Below the pieces are notes generated by a model. The model was not told where the DNA came from. It worked only from the letters and a program-made list of their open reading frames with translations, and did not search any database. Positions 35,230-42,787 of a stretch of DNA of 64,000 nucleotides are shown here, in pieces; position 1 is the first letter of the stretch, and each line of letters starts with the position of its first letter. This DNA comes from Methylibium sp035762065 (GTDB lineage Bacteria > Pseudomonadota > Gammaproteobacteria > Burkholderiales > Burkholderiaceae_C). Position numbers and translations under genes: made by a program. The stretch covers positions 35,758 to 99,757 of the forward strand of contig NZ_DASTPW010000021.1 in NCBI RefSeq assembly GCF_035762065.1, given 5' to 3'.

Positions 35230-36273
35230 TCACCGCCGGTGTGGCGGCGGCATCGCGCGATCTCTCGGCACCAAGGTGCCGCCCTCGGCCCTGGCGCTGC
35301 CGCCGAGCAGCCGGCGCACGCCGCTGCCGATGAGGTTGCCGCCGCTGCGACGCAGCGAATCCCATCGGCTGGTCGGCTCGCCCCGCAGCCCGTCCATCAC
35401 GCCACGCATGCCTTGGTAGCCGGTGCTCCGCGCGGCTCCGAGGCCCCAGCTCACGCCGCGGCTGACGGCCGAGTACGTGCTCAACGCGACGCCGGCGGCG
35501 AGCCCCGCCGCCATGCTCGGGACCTGCTTGACGAGCAACGCAACCAACACGCACACGACGCACAAGCGCGCCGCCTCGGCGATCGTCACGGCCGCGCCGG
35601 ATGCCACGGCTTCGGCCGCATGTGCCCGCACGACACCGAGCAGCATCGCCGCGATCAGCGCGATCAACACGGTGATCAGCGCGTAGTTCGTGAGCAGCCC
35701 CATCCACTGCTCGAAGAAGCGCTTCGTCGAGTCGAAGAGCAGCATGACGATGAACAGCGGCCCCAGCGCCAGCAGGATCGCGACCGCGATCTGCGAGATC
35801 GCAAGCAGCGCCGCCACCGCGACGCACAGCAGGCCCACCAGCACGTAGACAGCCGCCGCTGCCAGCAAGAAGCTGACGTCGGTCAAGCCGCCCTGCGCGG
35901 TGAGCGCCTGCGCGACCTTGTTGCCGTCGCTCCAGATGCGATCGACGAGCGCGACCGGGCTGGAAGCCCCAAGGATGGCCGCCGCGAGCTGCGATGGCCC
36001 GTTGGCGAACGTGTCGACGACGACCGCGTTGTAGAGCCACAAGCGCAGCGCGATGCCGAAGATCAGCACCAGTACGAGCATGCGCTTGACGCCCTCCCAC
36101 ATCGGCTCCTGCACCCGTCCGCTGAGCTGGAGAAAGCCCCACATCATCACGTAGCACGTGCCCAGCGTGAATGCAGCCGGCTCGATCGCGGCAGCCACCA
36201 CGGCGGCGTTGGTGCCGACGTACGCAGCGAGCTGGCCCTGCAGCCAGGTGAAGAACTGAGCGAAGAAGCCCAT
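35230..36273 (-). CDS. virB6: VirB6/TrbL-family type IV secretion membrane protein
   Basis: A 347-residue polytopic inner-membrane protein. It has the typical pattern of a periplasmic N-terminus, a block of helices and a glycine-rich soluble C-terminal tail. VirB6-like segments are AFTLGTCYVMMWGFLQLSG, MLVLVLIFGIALRLWLYNAV, and LLALGPLFIVMLLFDSTKRF followed by FEQWMGLLTNYALITVLIAL. It forms part of the channel and substrate path in P-type T4SS. A small membrane protein and virB5 precede it. Confidence 0.88.
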   Translation of the reverse strand: MGFFAQFFTWLQGQLAAYVGTNAAVVAAAIEPAAFTLGTCYVMMWGFLQLSGRVQEPMWEGVKRMLVLVLIFGIALRLWLYNAVVVDTFANGPSQLAAAILGASSPVALVDRIWSDGNKVAQALTAQGGLTDVSFLLAAAAVYVLVGLLCVAVAALLAISQIAVAILLALGPLFIVMLLFDSTKRFFEQWMGLLTNYALITVLIALIAAMLLGVVRAHAAEAVASGAAVTIAEAARLCVVCVLVALLVKQVPSMAAGLAAGVALSTYSAVSRGVSWGLGAARSTGYQGMRGVMDGLRGEPTSRWDSLRRSGGNLIGSGVRRLLGGSARAEGGTLVPRDRAMPPPHRR

Positions 36274-36283
36274 GGCTCGCCTT

Positions 36284-36520
36284 TCAGCGCTTGGGATCGG
36301 CGGCCTTCTGCGCCGGCGTGCGGTTGTCCGGATAGACCACCGGAGGCAGCGAGTCGACGTCGCCGATGTTGCGGCGCTTCGGCTCGGGGCTCGAGGCCGG
36401 CACCGGCGGCGCCTGAACCTGTACCTCGATGCGCTGGCTCTGGTACAGCATCAGTCCGCCGGCGCCGAGCACCACGACGGTAGCGATGGCGATCACTAGC
36501 CTGAGAGTCGTTCCCATCAT
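36284..36520 (-). CDS. Small membrane-anchored protein between virB5 and virB6
   Basis: A 78-residue protein with one N-terminal helix (LVIAIATVVVLGAGGLMLYQ) and a proline-rich periplasmic-type tail. There is no lipobox cysteine, so it is not a standard VirB7 or EexN lipoprotein. ATG 36520 overlaps the virB5 stop by one base (TAATG). Position suggests a channel accessory or exclusion protein. Confidence 0.7.
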   Translation of the reverse strand: MMGTTLRLVIAIATVVVLGAGGLMLYQSQRIEVQVQAPPVPASSPEPKRRNIGDVDSLPPVVYPDNRTPAQKAADPKR

Positions 36521-37233
36521 TAGTACCTGACGGGGCGCAGCGCATCGATATCGCCGATGCCTTGGATGGCCAACTCGCGCCGACGCTGCGCCTGTGCGAG
36601 CTGATCGGCTTGCATGACCTGAGCAAGCTGCGCGAGCTTGTTCTGCTCGTTCGACAGCATGGCTTGCTCGGCGCCGATGCGGCCTTGCAGATCGGCGATC
36701 GCTTTGGCGTCGCCGGCGCTGCCAATCGCGGTCACGAGCTGCTGCAAGACTGCGAAGCGCTGGCTCGTGTTCTGGTATGCCGACCTCGACATGGTCTGCG
36801 CCAAGGCGGCCGAGCGGCGTCCGTCCTCAAGGATGCGCCGTTGCTCAGGAGAAAGGCTGGCCAACGAGGCGTTCGACAACACGGCGTTCGCGTTCAGCGC
36901 GGACTGGATCTGTCCCGACAACCCCGCATAGGCGCTCGAGGTGCCGTTGAGCACGTCCATGAGCTGCTGGTAATCGGGAGGCAGGTAGTTGCGCGCCGCG
37001 TTGGTCATCGGCACGAGAGCTTCCATCCCGCGCCCACCGGTGATCGCCGCGTACTGCGACCGCAGCTGGTTGAGCTGGTTGGTCATGCCCTGGATCTGCT
37101 GCTGCCAGTACGCGATCTGCTGGATCAGGTTGGCGACCGCGGTCACGTCGATCACCGGGATGCCCGCGCGGGCGTGCATCGGGGCGAGGCCGACCAGGAC
37201 GGCGAAGACGAACGAGAAGAGCGACTTATGCAT
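36520..37233 (-). CDS. virB5: VirB5-family minor pilin
   Basis: A 237-residue exported protein with a signal peptide (LFSFVFAVLVGLAPMHARAG) and helical bundle. The segment VANLIQQIAYWQQQIQGMTN followed by QLRSQYAAITGGRGM is typical of VirB5, as are the C-terminal glutamine-rich heptads (ADQLAQAQRRRELA). VirB5 caps the conjugative pilus tip. The ATG overlaps the upstream gene by 8 nt. Confidence 0.88.
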   Translation of the reverse strand: MHKSLFSFVFAVLVGLAPMHARAGIPVIDVTAVANLIQQIAYWQQQIQGMTNQLNQLRSQYAAITGGRGMEALVPMTNAARNYLPPDYQQLMDVLNGTSSAYAGLSGQIQSALNANAVLSNASLASLSPEQRRILEDGRRSAALAQTMSRSAYQNTSQRFAVLQQLVTAIGSAGDAKAIADLQGRIGAEQAMLSNEQNKLAQLAQVMQADQLAQAQRRRELAIQGIGDIDALRPVRY

Positions 37234-37531
37234 GGCGGAACTCCGAGAGTTGGGGTGGCGAGAGCGAAGCGACGGGCGCCGAAAGATGGGCATCGAGATA
37301 GGCTTGGACCTGGTCGAGCGTTGCAAGGCCGTCAACGAACAAGTCGAAGGCGCACCGCAGGCCGGCAGGCAGCGTCAGGCCGGCGAAGCGCATCTCCTCG
37401 GTGATGCACTGAACGTCAGTCGCCCTCAGCACTGCGGACACGATCTCCGCATCAGTGATCACCGGTTGAGAACCGCCGCGGGGGTCGCCGCACAGACGCG
37501 CCCTCGCCAATTGCTCCGCCATCTTCATCAT
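37226..37531 (-). CDS. Unknown protein between relaxase and virB5
   Basis: A 101-residue soluble protein (AEQLARARLCGDPRG, CITEEMRFAGLTLPAGLRC, GLATLDQVQAYLDAHL). No family recognised. ATG 37531 has AAAGGAG at a good distance, and its start overlaps the relaxase stop, so it is translated with the relaxase. Confidence 0.7.
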   Translation of the reverse strand: MMKMAEQLARARLCGDPRGGSQPVITDAEIVSAVLRATDVQCITEEMRFAGLTLPAGLRCAFDLFVDGLATLDQVQAYLDAHLSAPVASLSPPQLSEFRHA

Positions 37532-38562
37532 CGGCTCCTTTCGTCGTTGCGCTTCGCGCGTCGGGATGGTGCTTCCTGCGACAACGACTGCTCGAGCAGC
37601 TGGGCGCGCTCGTCCATCAGTTCGCGCGTTGCGCGCACGATCGGAAACTGATCGACCCAATGGCGAGCTGCGCGAGCGAACTGGAGGTCGGCTTCGCGGT
37701 TCGAGCGGCTCAACTGGTCGACGACCAGCCGGTAGTCGTCCTTGGCCATACGCAGCGCTTCATTCATCGAAGTGCCCGGCGGGAGCGACAGGTCTGGAAG
37801 GCGGCGCGCGCGCCAAAGCTTCGCCGCTGTCTTGTCGCGCTTAATGACCTCCTGCAGCGCACGTGATCGCGACCGCTTCGTCTCGCCGCGCTCAATGCGC
37901 CGCGACGCATTCGCCTGCACGCCGAGCAAGCGCATCTGCTCGGCGAAGGCCGAGCGGAAGTACAGCAGGTCTTCCTTGTCGACACTGATGCGGTACCCGT
38001 CCTCGCTCAAGGCGCGCAGCGCCAGGTGCACGTGTGGATGCGCGGGCGCACCGGGCTTCGGATCGGACTGCGGCTCATGCAGAACCATGACGTACTGATG
38101 CCCCGCGAACTCGCGCTGCGCGAACCGTCTGGCGCCTTCGAGCACTTTCGACGGGTCAGTGCCGGCGGGCATGCCCAACGTGAAGTGCAAGGTCTGCCTG
38201 AGCCTGCGTGTGCCATCGAGGAAGATCGTGTCGCGCGTGAGGCGCCAGCCATCGAGCTTCTCGCGCACTGCGGCGGCGTCGCCGAGCACGAAGCCCAGCT
38301 CGTCTTCCGCGGTGAGCTTGCCGTGGCGCGTGATGTAGCTCGCGTGCGCTCCCGCCTGGCCGTGGTTGTAGCCCTTGCTGGTGATCTTCACCATCACCTG
38401 CGCATGACCGCCGACGTTGCGGGCGATGCGCTCGTAGACGGCGCGTTGGGTCTCGAAGCGCGCACGCTTGGCGACCGGCCCAGCCCGGCCGGACGAGCCC
38501 GGAATCGACAGGCCGACGAGAGGCTCGAAGTCGAGCACCTTGAAGGGACCGGACTTAGGCAC
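37528..38562 (-). CDS. Conjugative relaxase (MobA/MOBP-like)
   Basis: A 344-residue nicking enzyme. A candidate catalytic tyrosine is in VYERIARNVGGHAQVMVKI (residues about 43-61). The metal-binding HxH motif III is in APAHPHVHLALRALSEDGYR, and YNHGQAGAHASYITR lies between. The C-terminus is short and lacks a helicase or primase domain. GTG 38562 overlaps the MobC-like gene. It would nick oriT, probably in the region near the mob genes, and stay bound to the transferred strand. Confidence 0.88.
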   Translation of the reverse strand: MPKSGPFKVLDFEPLVGLSIPGSSGRAGPVAKRARFETQRAVYERIARNVGGHAQVMVKITSKGYNHGQAGAHASYITRHGKLTAEDELGFVLGDAAAVREKLDGWRLTRDTIFLDGTRRLRQTLHFTLGMPAGTDPSKVLEGARRFAQREFAGHQYVMVLHEPQSDPKPGAPAHPHVHLALRALSEDGYRISVDKEDLLYFRSAFAEQMRLLGVQANASRRIERGETKRSRSRALQEVIKRDKTAAKLWRARRLPDLSLPPGTSMNEALRMAKDDYRLVVDQLSRSNREADLQFARAARHWVDQFPIVRATRELMDERAQLLEQSLSQEAPSRRAKRNDERSR

Positions 38563-39151
38563 GTCGCGCCTCCTGGTTCAGATCCGTGCCGGCGACCACA
38601 GCGCGGCGATACGCCTGCCGGTTCGAATCCATGAGCGCATGCGCCGCCGCGGAAGTGGAGCGGATCTCGGCACTGCAGCGCTCGAGAAGTTCGGCCGGAA
38701 CCGTGCTCCCATCGACCCGCCCGGATGTCTTTGCCTGCGTGTTGCAGGCCCGAGCAATCTGGTTGAGCAACGTGCCGGCTGCCCAGAGCTGACGGGTCGC
38801 TTCGCGTAGCGCGAGCAACTCGTCACGGCGCTGAAGGGGTTGCTCGAGCAGGATGTGCGCGAGCAGCGCTGCCGTCCAGCCGGCCGCGGTCTGCCCGTGG
38901 TCGTCGGCGACGGCCTGCAGACGCGCCAGAACGGCGTCAGAGACACGAACGTGGAGGCGGCGGGCTCTCGGAGCCCGCTCGTCGTTTCGTGGCTCCTGCG
39001 GCCGTTCCGGCCCGGTCGTATCGTTCGACGCGAGCCAAGCGATCACGGCCTTCCTTGCCGCCGAGCTGACCGTGATGCGGCGCACGCGAGCACCGGCACG
39101 TAGACGGTCGGCCATGTCGGATGCGAGGTAGAGCTGCACGCGCTCCTTCAT
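38555..39151 (-). CDS. mobC: MobC-like relaxosome accessory protein
   Basis: A 198-residue protein with an N-terminal ribbon-helix-helix-like region (KERVQLYLASDMADRLRAGA, ITVSSAARKAVIAWL). A second DNA-binding-type segment RLHVRVSDAVLARLQAVADD is followed by the MobC-like TRQLWAAGTLLNQIARACNT. It helps the relaxase recognise and melt oriT. ATG 39151 follows a GGAGG site. A GTG at 39253 with a similar site is an alternative, which would add 34 residues. Confidence 0.82.
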   Translation of the reverse strand: MKERVQLYLASDMADRLRAGARVRRITVSSAARKAVIAWLASNDTTGPERPQEPRNDERAPRARRLHVRVSDAVLARLQAVADDHGQTAAGWTAALLAHILLEQPLQRRDELLALREATRQLWAAGTLLNQIARACNTQAKTSGRVDGSTVPAELLERCSAEIRSTSAAAHALMDSNRQAYRRAVVAGTDLNQEARRA

Positions 39152-39242
39152 GCCGCCTCCGAAGTGTTCGGGATGCCGAACAAATCGACTCGAATGGCGC
39201 TCACACACGTTTCCTGCCATCTCTCCAACACCAGCGACCAGT

Positions 39243-40154
39243 TCATTGGTCACCTCCGGCGCACGCAGATCGGACTGCTACGGAAGAAGAGCACGACGAA
39301 GCCGAGCGTGTTCGAAGCCCCGCCAAACGTTGAAGTGCGGCATCCGCAGCAGCCTTCGACGCCGCCCGTGCCTCCGGGGTGTTGCGGCGCCGACGCTCTT
39401 CTGCTTCGGCAGCCCGTTGTTCTCGCTCGAGATCGCATCGCTCTCGCTCGGCCGCGACAGAGATGCCGGCCGCCGGCTCAAAAGTGCCAGCAGTCGCGGT
39501 GTCGACCAGCTTGCGCACGAGTGCGCCCACGTTGGCCCGGACTCGACCGGCTCGCGCGATGCCAATTGCTTCGTCGACCACGGCCTGTCTCAGCGCCAAG
39601 GGGCAGACCGAAAGCGAGCGAAGAATCGAGCTTCTGTGGGAAAGCAGCGATGGCTCGTCCAACCCTACGACAACGACCTGCTCGTCTGTCGTCGTTGTTG
39701 TCTGAAGTTGTTCAACTCTTCGTTCAACTCGAGTCTTCTGTAGATCGCCGGCCATGCCGCCGACGGCGCAACGGTCGACGGCAACGCCATGCCCGGCAAA
39801 CGCGGGCATGGCTTCACCATCTACGGCAACGACGGGCATGGTGCTGCTCGGCACGGGCGTGAACACCGACTCCCACTTCCATCGTCCAGCGTCGTCTCTC
39901 GTCCGCCGCCGGTGCAGGTAACCGGCATCCTCCAACTCACGGATCAGAGCACGGGCCAGGTCGCGCCCGATCGTCTCGTGCCTCGAACTCAAAAATCGCG
40001 GTACCGCCGCGGCAACGACCTCCCAGCCGTCCGACATCATCGCGAGCCGGAACGCGAACGCCTTGGCCCGAAGCGTGAGTTCCTCGTTGCGCGCGAGCGC
40101 CATCGGGATGGCCTTCCAGCCTCCTGCACCGAGGTCGACACGGATGACGGTCAT
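39243..40154 (-). CDS. Winged-helix protein, possible replication or control protein
   Basis: A 303-residue soluble protein. The N-terminal part (ELTLRAKAFAFRLAMMSDGW; RDLARALIRELEDAGYLHRR) looks like a winged-helix domain found in plasmid and phage replication or regulatory proteins. A linker with TTTTTDEQVVVV and a long charged coil (CDLEREQRAAEAEERRRR) follow. Its ATG overlaps the AlpA-like stop (ATGA). Exact role unknown; candidate partner of the iteron-like repeats. Confidence 0.65.
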   Translation of the reverse strand: MTVIRVDLGAGGWKAIPMALARNEELTLRAKAFAFRLAMMSDGWEVVAAAVPRFLSSRHETIGRDLARALIRELEDAGYLHRRRTRDDAGRWKWESVFTPVPSSTMPVVAVDGEAMPAFAGHGVAVDRCAVGGMAGDLQKTRVERRVEQLQTTTTTDEQVVVVGLDEPSLLSHRSSILRSLSVCPLALRQAVVDEAIGIARAGRVRANVGALVRKLVDTATAGTFEPAAGISVAAERERCDLEREQRAAEAEERRRRNTPEARAASKAAADAALQRLAGLRTRSASSCSSSVAVRSACAGGDQ

Positions 40155-40438
40155 GCCCGAACCCGAGCACTGCGCAGCGCATCGCTGACGCTGTTGAGCT
40201 CGCGCCGCGGCCTGCCACGACGTGGTTGCGCCGGCCTTTCTTCCGTAGGAGCCGGCTCTCGGGCAGTGGCCATGGATCGCGCCAAGAACCACTGATCGAC
40301 CGCCGTCTGGCTGTAGCGCTTACCGCCTTTGAGACGGACGACCGGAGGCCCTTCGCCAGCTGCTTCGAGCCTGTAGAGCGTGGCGGCGGAGATGCGCAGG
40401 TAGTCGCACAGCTCCGAAAAAACGAGAATGCGATCCAT
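40151..40438 (-). CDS. AlpA/excisionase-type helix-turn-helix protein
   Basis: A 95-residue small DNA-binding protein. It has a MerR-like HTH (ILVFSELCDYLRISAATLYR, then KGGKRYSQTAVDQWF) as in AlpA and Xis proteins. The tail is basic and proline-rich. First gene of the minus-strand mobilisation operon, its start lying 22 nt from the divergent cargo gene start. It may control excision or the operon promoter. Confidence 0.88.
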   Translation of the reverse strand: MDRILVFSELCDYLRISAATLYRLEAAGEGPPVVRLKGGKRYSQTAVDQWFLARSMATAREPAPTEERPAQPRRGRPRRELNSVSDALRSARVRA

Positions 40439-40460
40439 GGCAAGACGTGGAGTCAACGTG

Positions 40461-41570
40461 ATGGCTTTTGATGTCGAAAGGCTAGGTCCGTCGGGCGCGC
40501 CCGAACATGCACGACTCGATCGAAAGAGAGGCGCGTTCGTGCATGTCGTGCCTCGATCGCGTCCCGCAGAGTCGCCGGCGGCTTGGGTCGGACAACGAGT
40601 CGCGTACTGCTTCCTCAAGCGGTCTCTTGTGAGTTCGCCACGACACGAGCATCACGAAGCAGCAGCACTTGCTGCAGCATTAGCCGACGCGCAGAAACAC
40701 TGCTCGAATGCGTCGAACGACGGCGTGCCCGACACGCGGACGCTGATGGCATGGGCGAACCTCAAGAAGCGGGTGCAGCACTCGATCGCAAGGTCGGTCG
40801 AACCGGCCTTCGCTGCTTCGTCGGGCCGTGACCTTGGACTACCCTCGTGCGGCAGCCGCTTTCTGGACGCCCTCATGAGTTCGCCGCTTGACTACTCGCA
40901 TCTGCCGACGATCGCCGGCTCGTGGTCACGTCACGTCGCTGCCCTCGACATTGCGGCAAGGCTTAGCGAGCGGGAGGGCTCGCGCTTACCTACTGCGCAG
41001 CGCCTACTGACGCTCACCGCGCATGTCTGGTCACCGTCGAGTTCGCGTCCAACAGCAACCTCGCAGTTCGGGGCCAAGGTCGGTCGCGACGTCTCCATGC
41101 AGTTCGTACCCGAAGCGCCTTGGACCGTGCTTCAGTACCTTCTAGCGGTCGCGGCACGTTCCGAACAGCTCGACACGCCGCTGTTGCACGCGTTCGCGCT
41201 TGATCTTGCCGCCGCAAGATGGGCGACTTCCGTCCTTTTGGATGAAGGCATTAGGTCGTGGCCTGGCCGCTGGCACGTCAACGAGGCGTCCGACACGGCC
41301 CGCAATCTGCTTCTCGTTGGGAGCGGGGGCGGCCTGCGTCAAGCCGTGACGTTGGCTCAGCGCGGCTATCCCTGGCCGACTTTCAAAGCGCCCGAGAACC
41401 TGAAGTCGAACTTCGCAAAGGTCAGACGGGCTTATCGCCGAACGCTTACCCAGTTCGGCGTCCGAACGATCTCGCTGGAAGAAGCGGTTCTACCCGCGGA
41501 TCTGGTCCGCATGAGAGTACAGATGTCGAACTGGGCCGCGACCGTCGGCACCAGCGCGCGGTCGCACTAG
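40461..41570 (+). CDS. Unknown cargo protein next to attR
   Basis: A 369-residue protein of unknown function, the only plus-strand gene at this end of the element. It is soluble and largely helical, with HEHHEAAALAAALADAQKHC, LMAWANLKKRVQHSIARS, FVPEAPWTVLQYLLAVAARS and KSNFAKVRRAYRRTLTQFGV. No catalytic signature was recognised. ATG 40461 has GGAG at 40449-40452; an ATG at 40437 would overlap the AlpA start. Codon use is less GC-rich than chromosomal genes. Its position by the att site is typical of accessory or defence cargo, but that is inference. Confidence 0.75.
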   Translation: MAFDVERLGPSGAPEHARLDRKRGAFVHVVPRSRPAESPAAWVGQRVAYCFLKRSLVSSPRHEHHEAAALAAALADAQKHCSNASNDGVPDTRTLMAWANLKKRVQHSIARSVEPAFAASSGRDLGLPSCGSRFLDALMSSPLDYSHLPTIAGSWSRHVAALDIAARLSEREGSRLPTAQRLLTLTAHVWSPSSSRPTATSQFGAKVGRDVSMQFVPEAPWTVLQYLLAVAARSEQLDTPLLHAFALDLAAARWATSVLLDEGIRSWPGRWHVNEASDTARNLLLVGSGGGLRQAVTLAQRGYPWPTFKAPENLKSNFAKVRRAYRRTLTQFGVRTISLEEAVLPADLVRMRVQMSNWAATVGTSARSH

Positions 41571-41706
41571 GGCGACCGCGCGCCGGGACATTTTTGGGAC
41601 AGCCACGGCGCTGATCCTTGATAGGAATCGACGCCTCTTGGTAGATTCCGAGAGAGATTTTCATAGACGAGCGCTGAAAGGTGTGGATCGTCCCAGCATG
41701 TCGCCT

Positions 41707-41755
41707 CGCATTCGTAATGCGAAGGTCGGGAGTTCGACTCTCTTCACCGGCACCA
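41707..41755 (+). repeat. attR, 49-bp direct repeat
   Basis: Exact copy of the tRNA-Thr 3' half (30951-30999), ending with CCA. It lacks the 5' half of a tRNA, so it is the remnant left when the element integrated and supplied a new 3' end. The chromosome resumes after it. Confidence 0.97.
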
Positions 41756-41766
41756 ACCGCTTCGAC

Positions 41767-41797
41767 GACGCCCGGCCCGCGCCGGGCGTCTTCTTTT
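41767..41797 (+). terminator. Original tRNA-Thr terminator, displaced
   Basis: Perfect 10-bp stem GACGCCCGGC / GCCGGGCGTC with CCGC loop followed by TTCTTTT, 12 nt after attR. In the uninterrupted chromosome it would lie directly after the tRNA CCA, so it is most simply read as the native tRNA terminator moved 10.8 kb away. Confidence 0.85.
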
Positions 41798-41803
41798 GGG
41801 CGC

Positions 41804-42787
41804 TCACCCGCCCGACGAGCCTCGCCGCCGCGCGCCGGGCGAGCCGGTAGCGCGCGCCGCTTCCACCGCTGCCACCCGGCCCGCTTTCGCGAGGAAGCGG
41901 TCGTACGACGCCGTGAAGCCGGGCAGCACCTCGAAATGCGGCAAGGCGCCGGTCGGGAAGACCTGGATCTGCCAGTTGTCGCGCCCCTCGACGATCCGCG
42001 CGCCGCGGTAATCGGTGAAGTCGCCACGGATGCCGTGGCTCATCCATACCGGCTGCACGAGCGACTCGTAGACGGCCTGGATGTCGGCGCTGAACAGACA
42101 ACCCGCGAGGAAGTGCAGCGGCGCGAAATGCGCGCCGGGCTGGCGGGCGCTGATCACGTCGTAGCGCCACAGCGCTTCGTCGATCTCGCGCGCGCCCCAG
42201 GTGCGGCGCAGGAAATAGCGGATCACCTTCGGCCGCGTCAGGCCGCGAAACAGCGCCTCGCCCCACAGGTCGCGCGGGCCGCGCAGCGCGCGCAGCAGCG
42301 CGGGCTTGCCGAGCGTGCTGCCGGGCGCGCCGCGGCGTGGGTGCAGGCCGCTGAAGCCGGTGGGGCTGACGAGCGCGAGGCTGCGGAAGTCGGCCGGCGA
42401 CTCGGCCGCGGCGCGCGCGAGGAATTCGCAGGACAAGGACAGCGCGAGCGCATCGATCGCGCCGCTGAAGCGGCTGCGCCGGCGGATGCATTCCACGGCC
42501 GCGTGCAGCGCCTCGGTCATCAGGCGCGGCGTGTAGGCGCGGTCGCTGCGTTCGGCGCTGCCGAAGCCCGGCAGGTCGAGCGAGTAGACGCAGCGCCGTG
42601 CGAGCGGCGCGTGCGCGTAGTGCTCGTGCAGCGGCCGCAGCTCGGCGGCCGACGCGGCGGCGTTGACGCTGTGCACCAGCAGCAGCGGCTCGCCTTCGCC
42701 GGCGATGTAGAGGCCGAGCCGGCCGGCCGGGCCGTCGAACTGGACGTGCTCGCCCGAGACGGCCGCCGGCAAGGCCCCCGACTTCAT
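41804..42787 (-). CDS. Alpha/beta-hydrolase-like protein
   Basis: A 327-residue hydrolase-fold protein. The strand/oxyanion region is GEGEPLLLVHSVNAAASAAE, followed by CVYSLDLPGFGSAERSDRAY. The nucleophile elbow reads ALALSLSCEFLARA, so the usual Gly-X-Ser-X-Gly is replaced by a Ser-containing motif without glycines. A late GALPHFEVLPGF could hold the catalytic histidine. Its ATG overlaps the upstream oxidoreductase stop (ATGA), so the pair is co-expressed. Substrate unknown. Confidence 0.8.
   Translation of the reverse strand: MKSGALPAAVSGEHVQFDGPAGRLGLYIAGEGEPLLLVHSVNAAASAAELRPLHEHYAHAPLARRCVYSLDLPGFGSAERSDRAYTPRLMTEALHAAVECIRRRSRFSGAIDALALSLSCEFLARAAAESPADFRSLALVSPTGFSGLHPRRGAPGSTLGKPALLRALRGPRDLWGEALFRGLTRPKVIRYFLRRTWGAREIDEALWRYDVISARQPGAHFAPLHFLAGCLFSADIQAVYESLVQPVWMSHGIRGDFTDYRGARIVEGRDNWQIQVFPTGALPHFEVLPGFTASYDRFLAKAGRVAAVEAARATGSPGARRRGSSGG

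Larger units (their letters stand above)
30951..41755. mobile_element. Integrative mobilizable element in tRNA-Thr (about 10.8 kb)
   Basis: Bounded by perfect 49-bp direct repeats, the left one being the 3' half of tRNA-Thr. It has a tyrosine integrase just inside attL, MobP-like relaxase and MobC-like genes, an AlpA-type regulator, VirB5 and VirB6, mazEF, and unknown genes. VirB4, VirB8-B11 and a coupling protein are missing, so transfer would need a helper conjugation system. Base composition and codon choice are visibly less GC-extreme than the flanks, for example in the cargo gene 40461-41570. No transposase or phage structural gene was seen. Confidence 0.93.

Noticed and set aside
39164..39862. 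Plus-strand frames opposite the mobC and winged-helix genes
   Set aside because: They oppose a well-coupled minus-strand operon and have no initiation signals or motifs.
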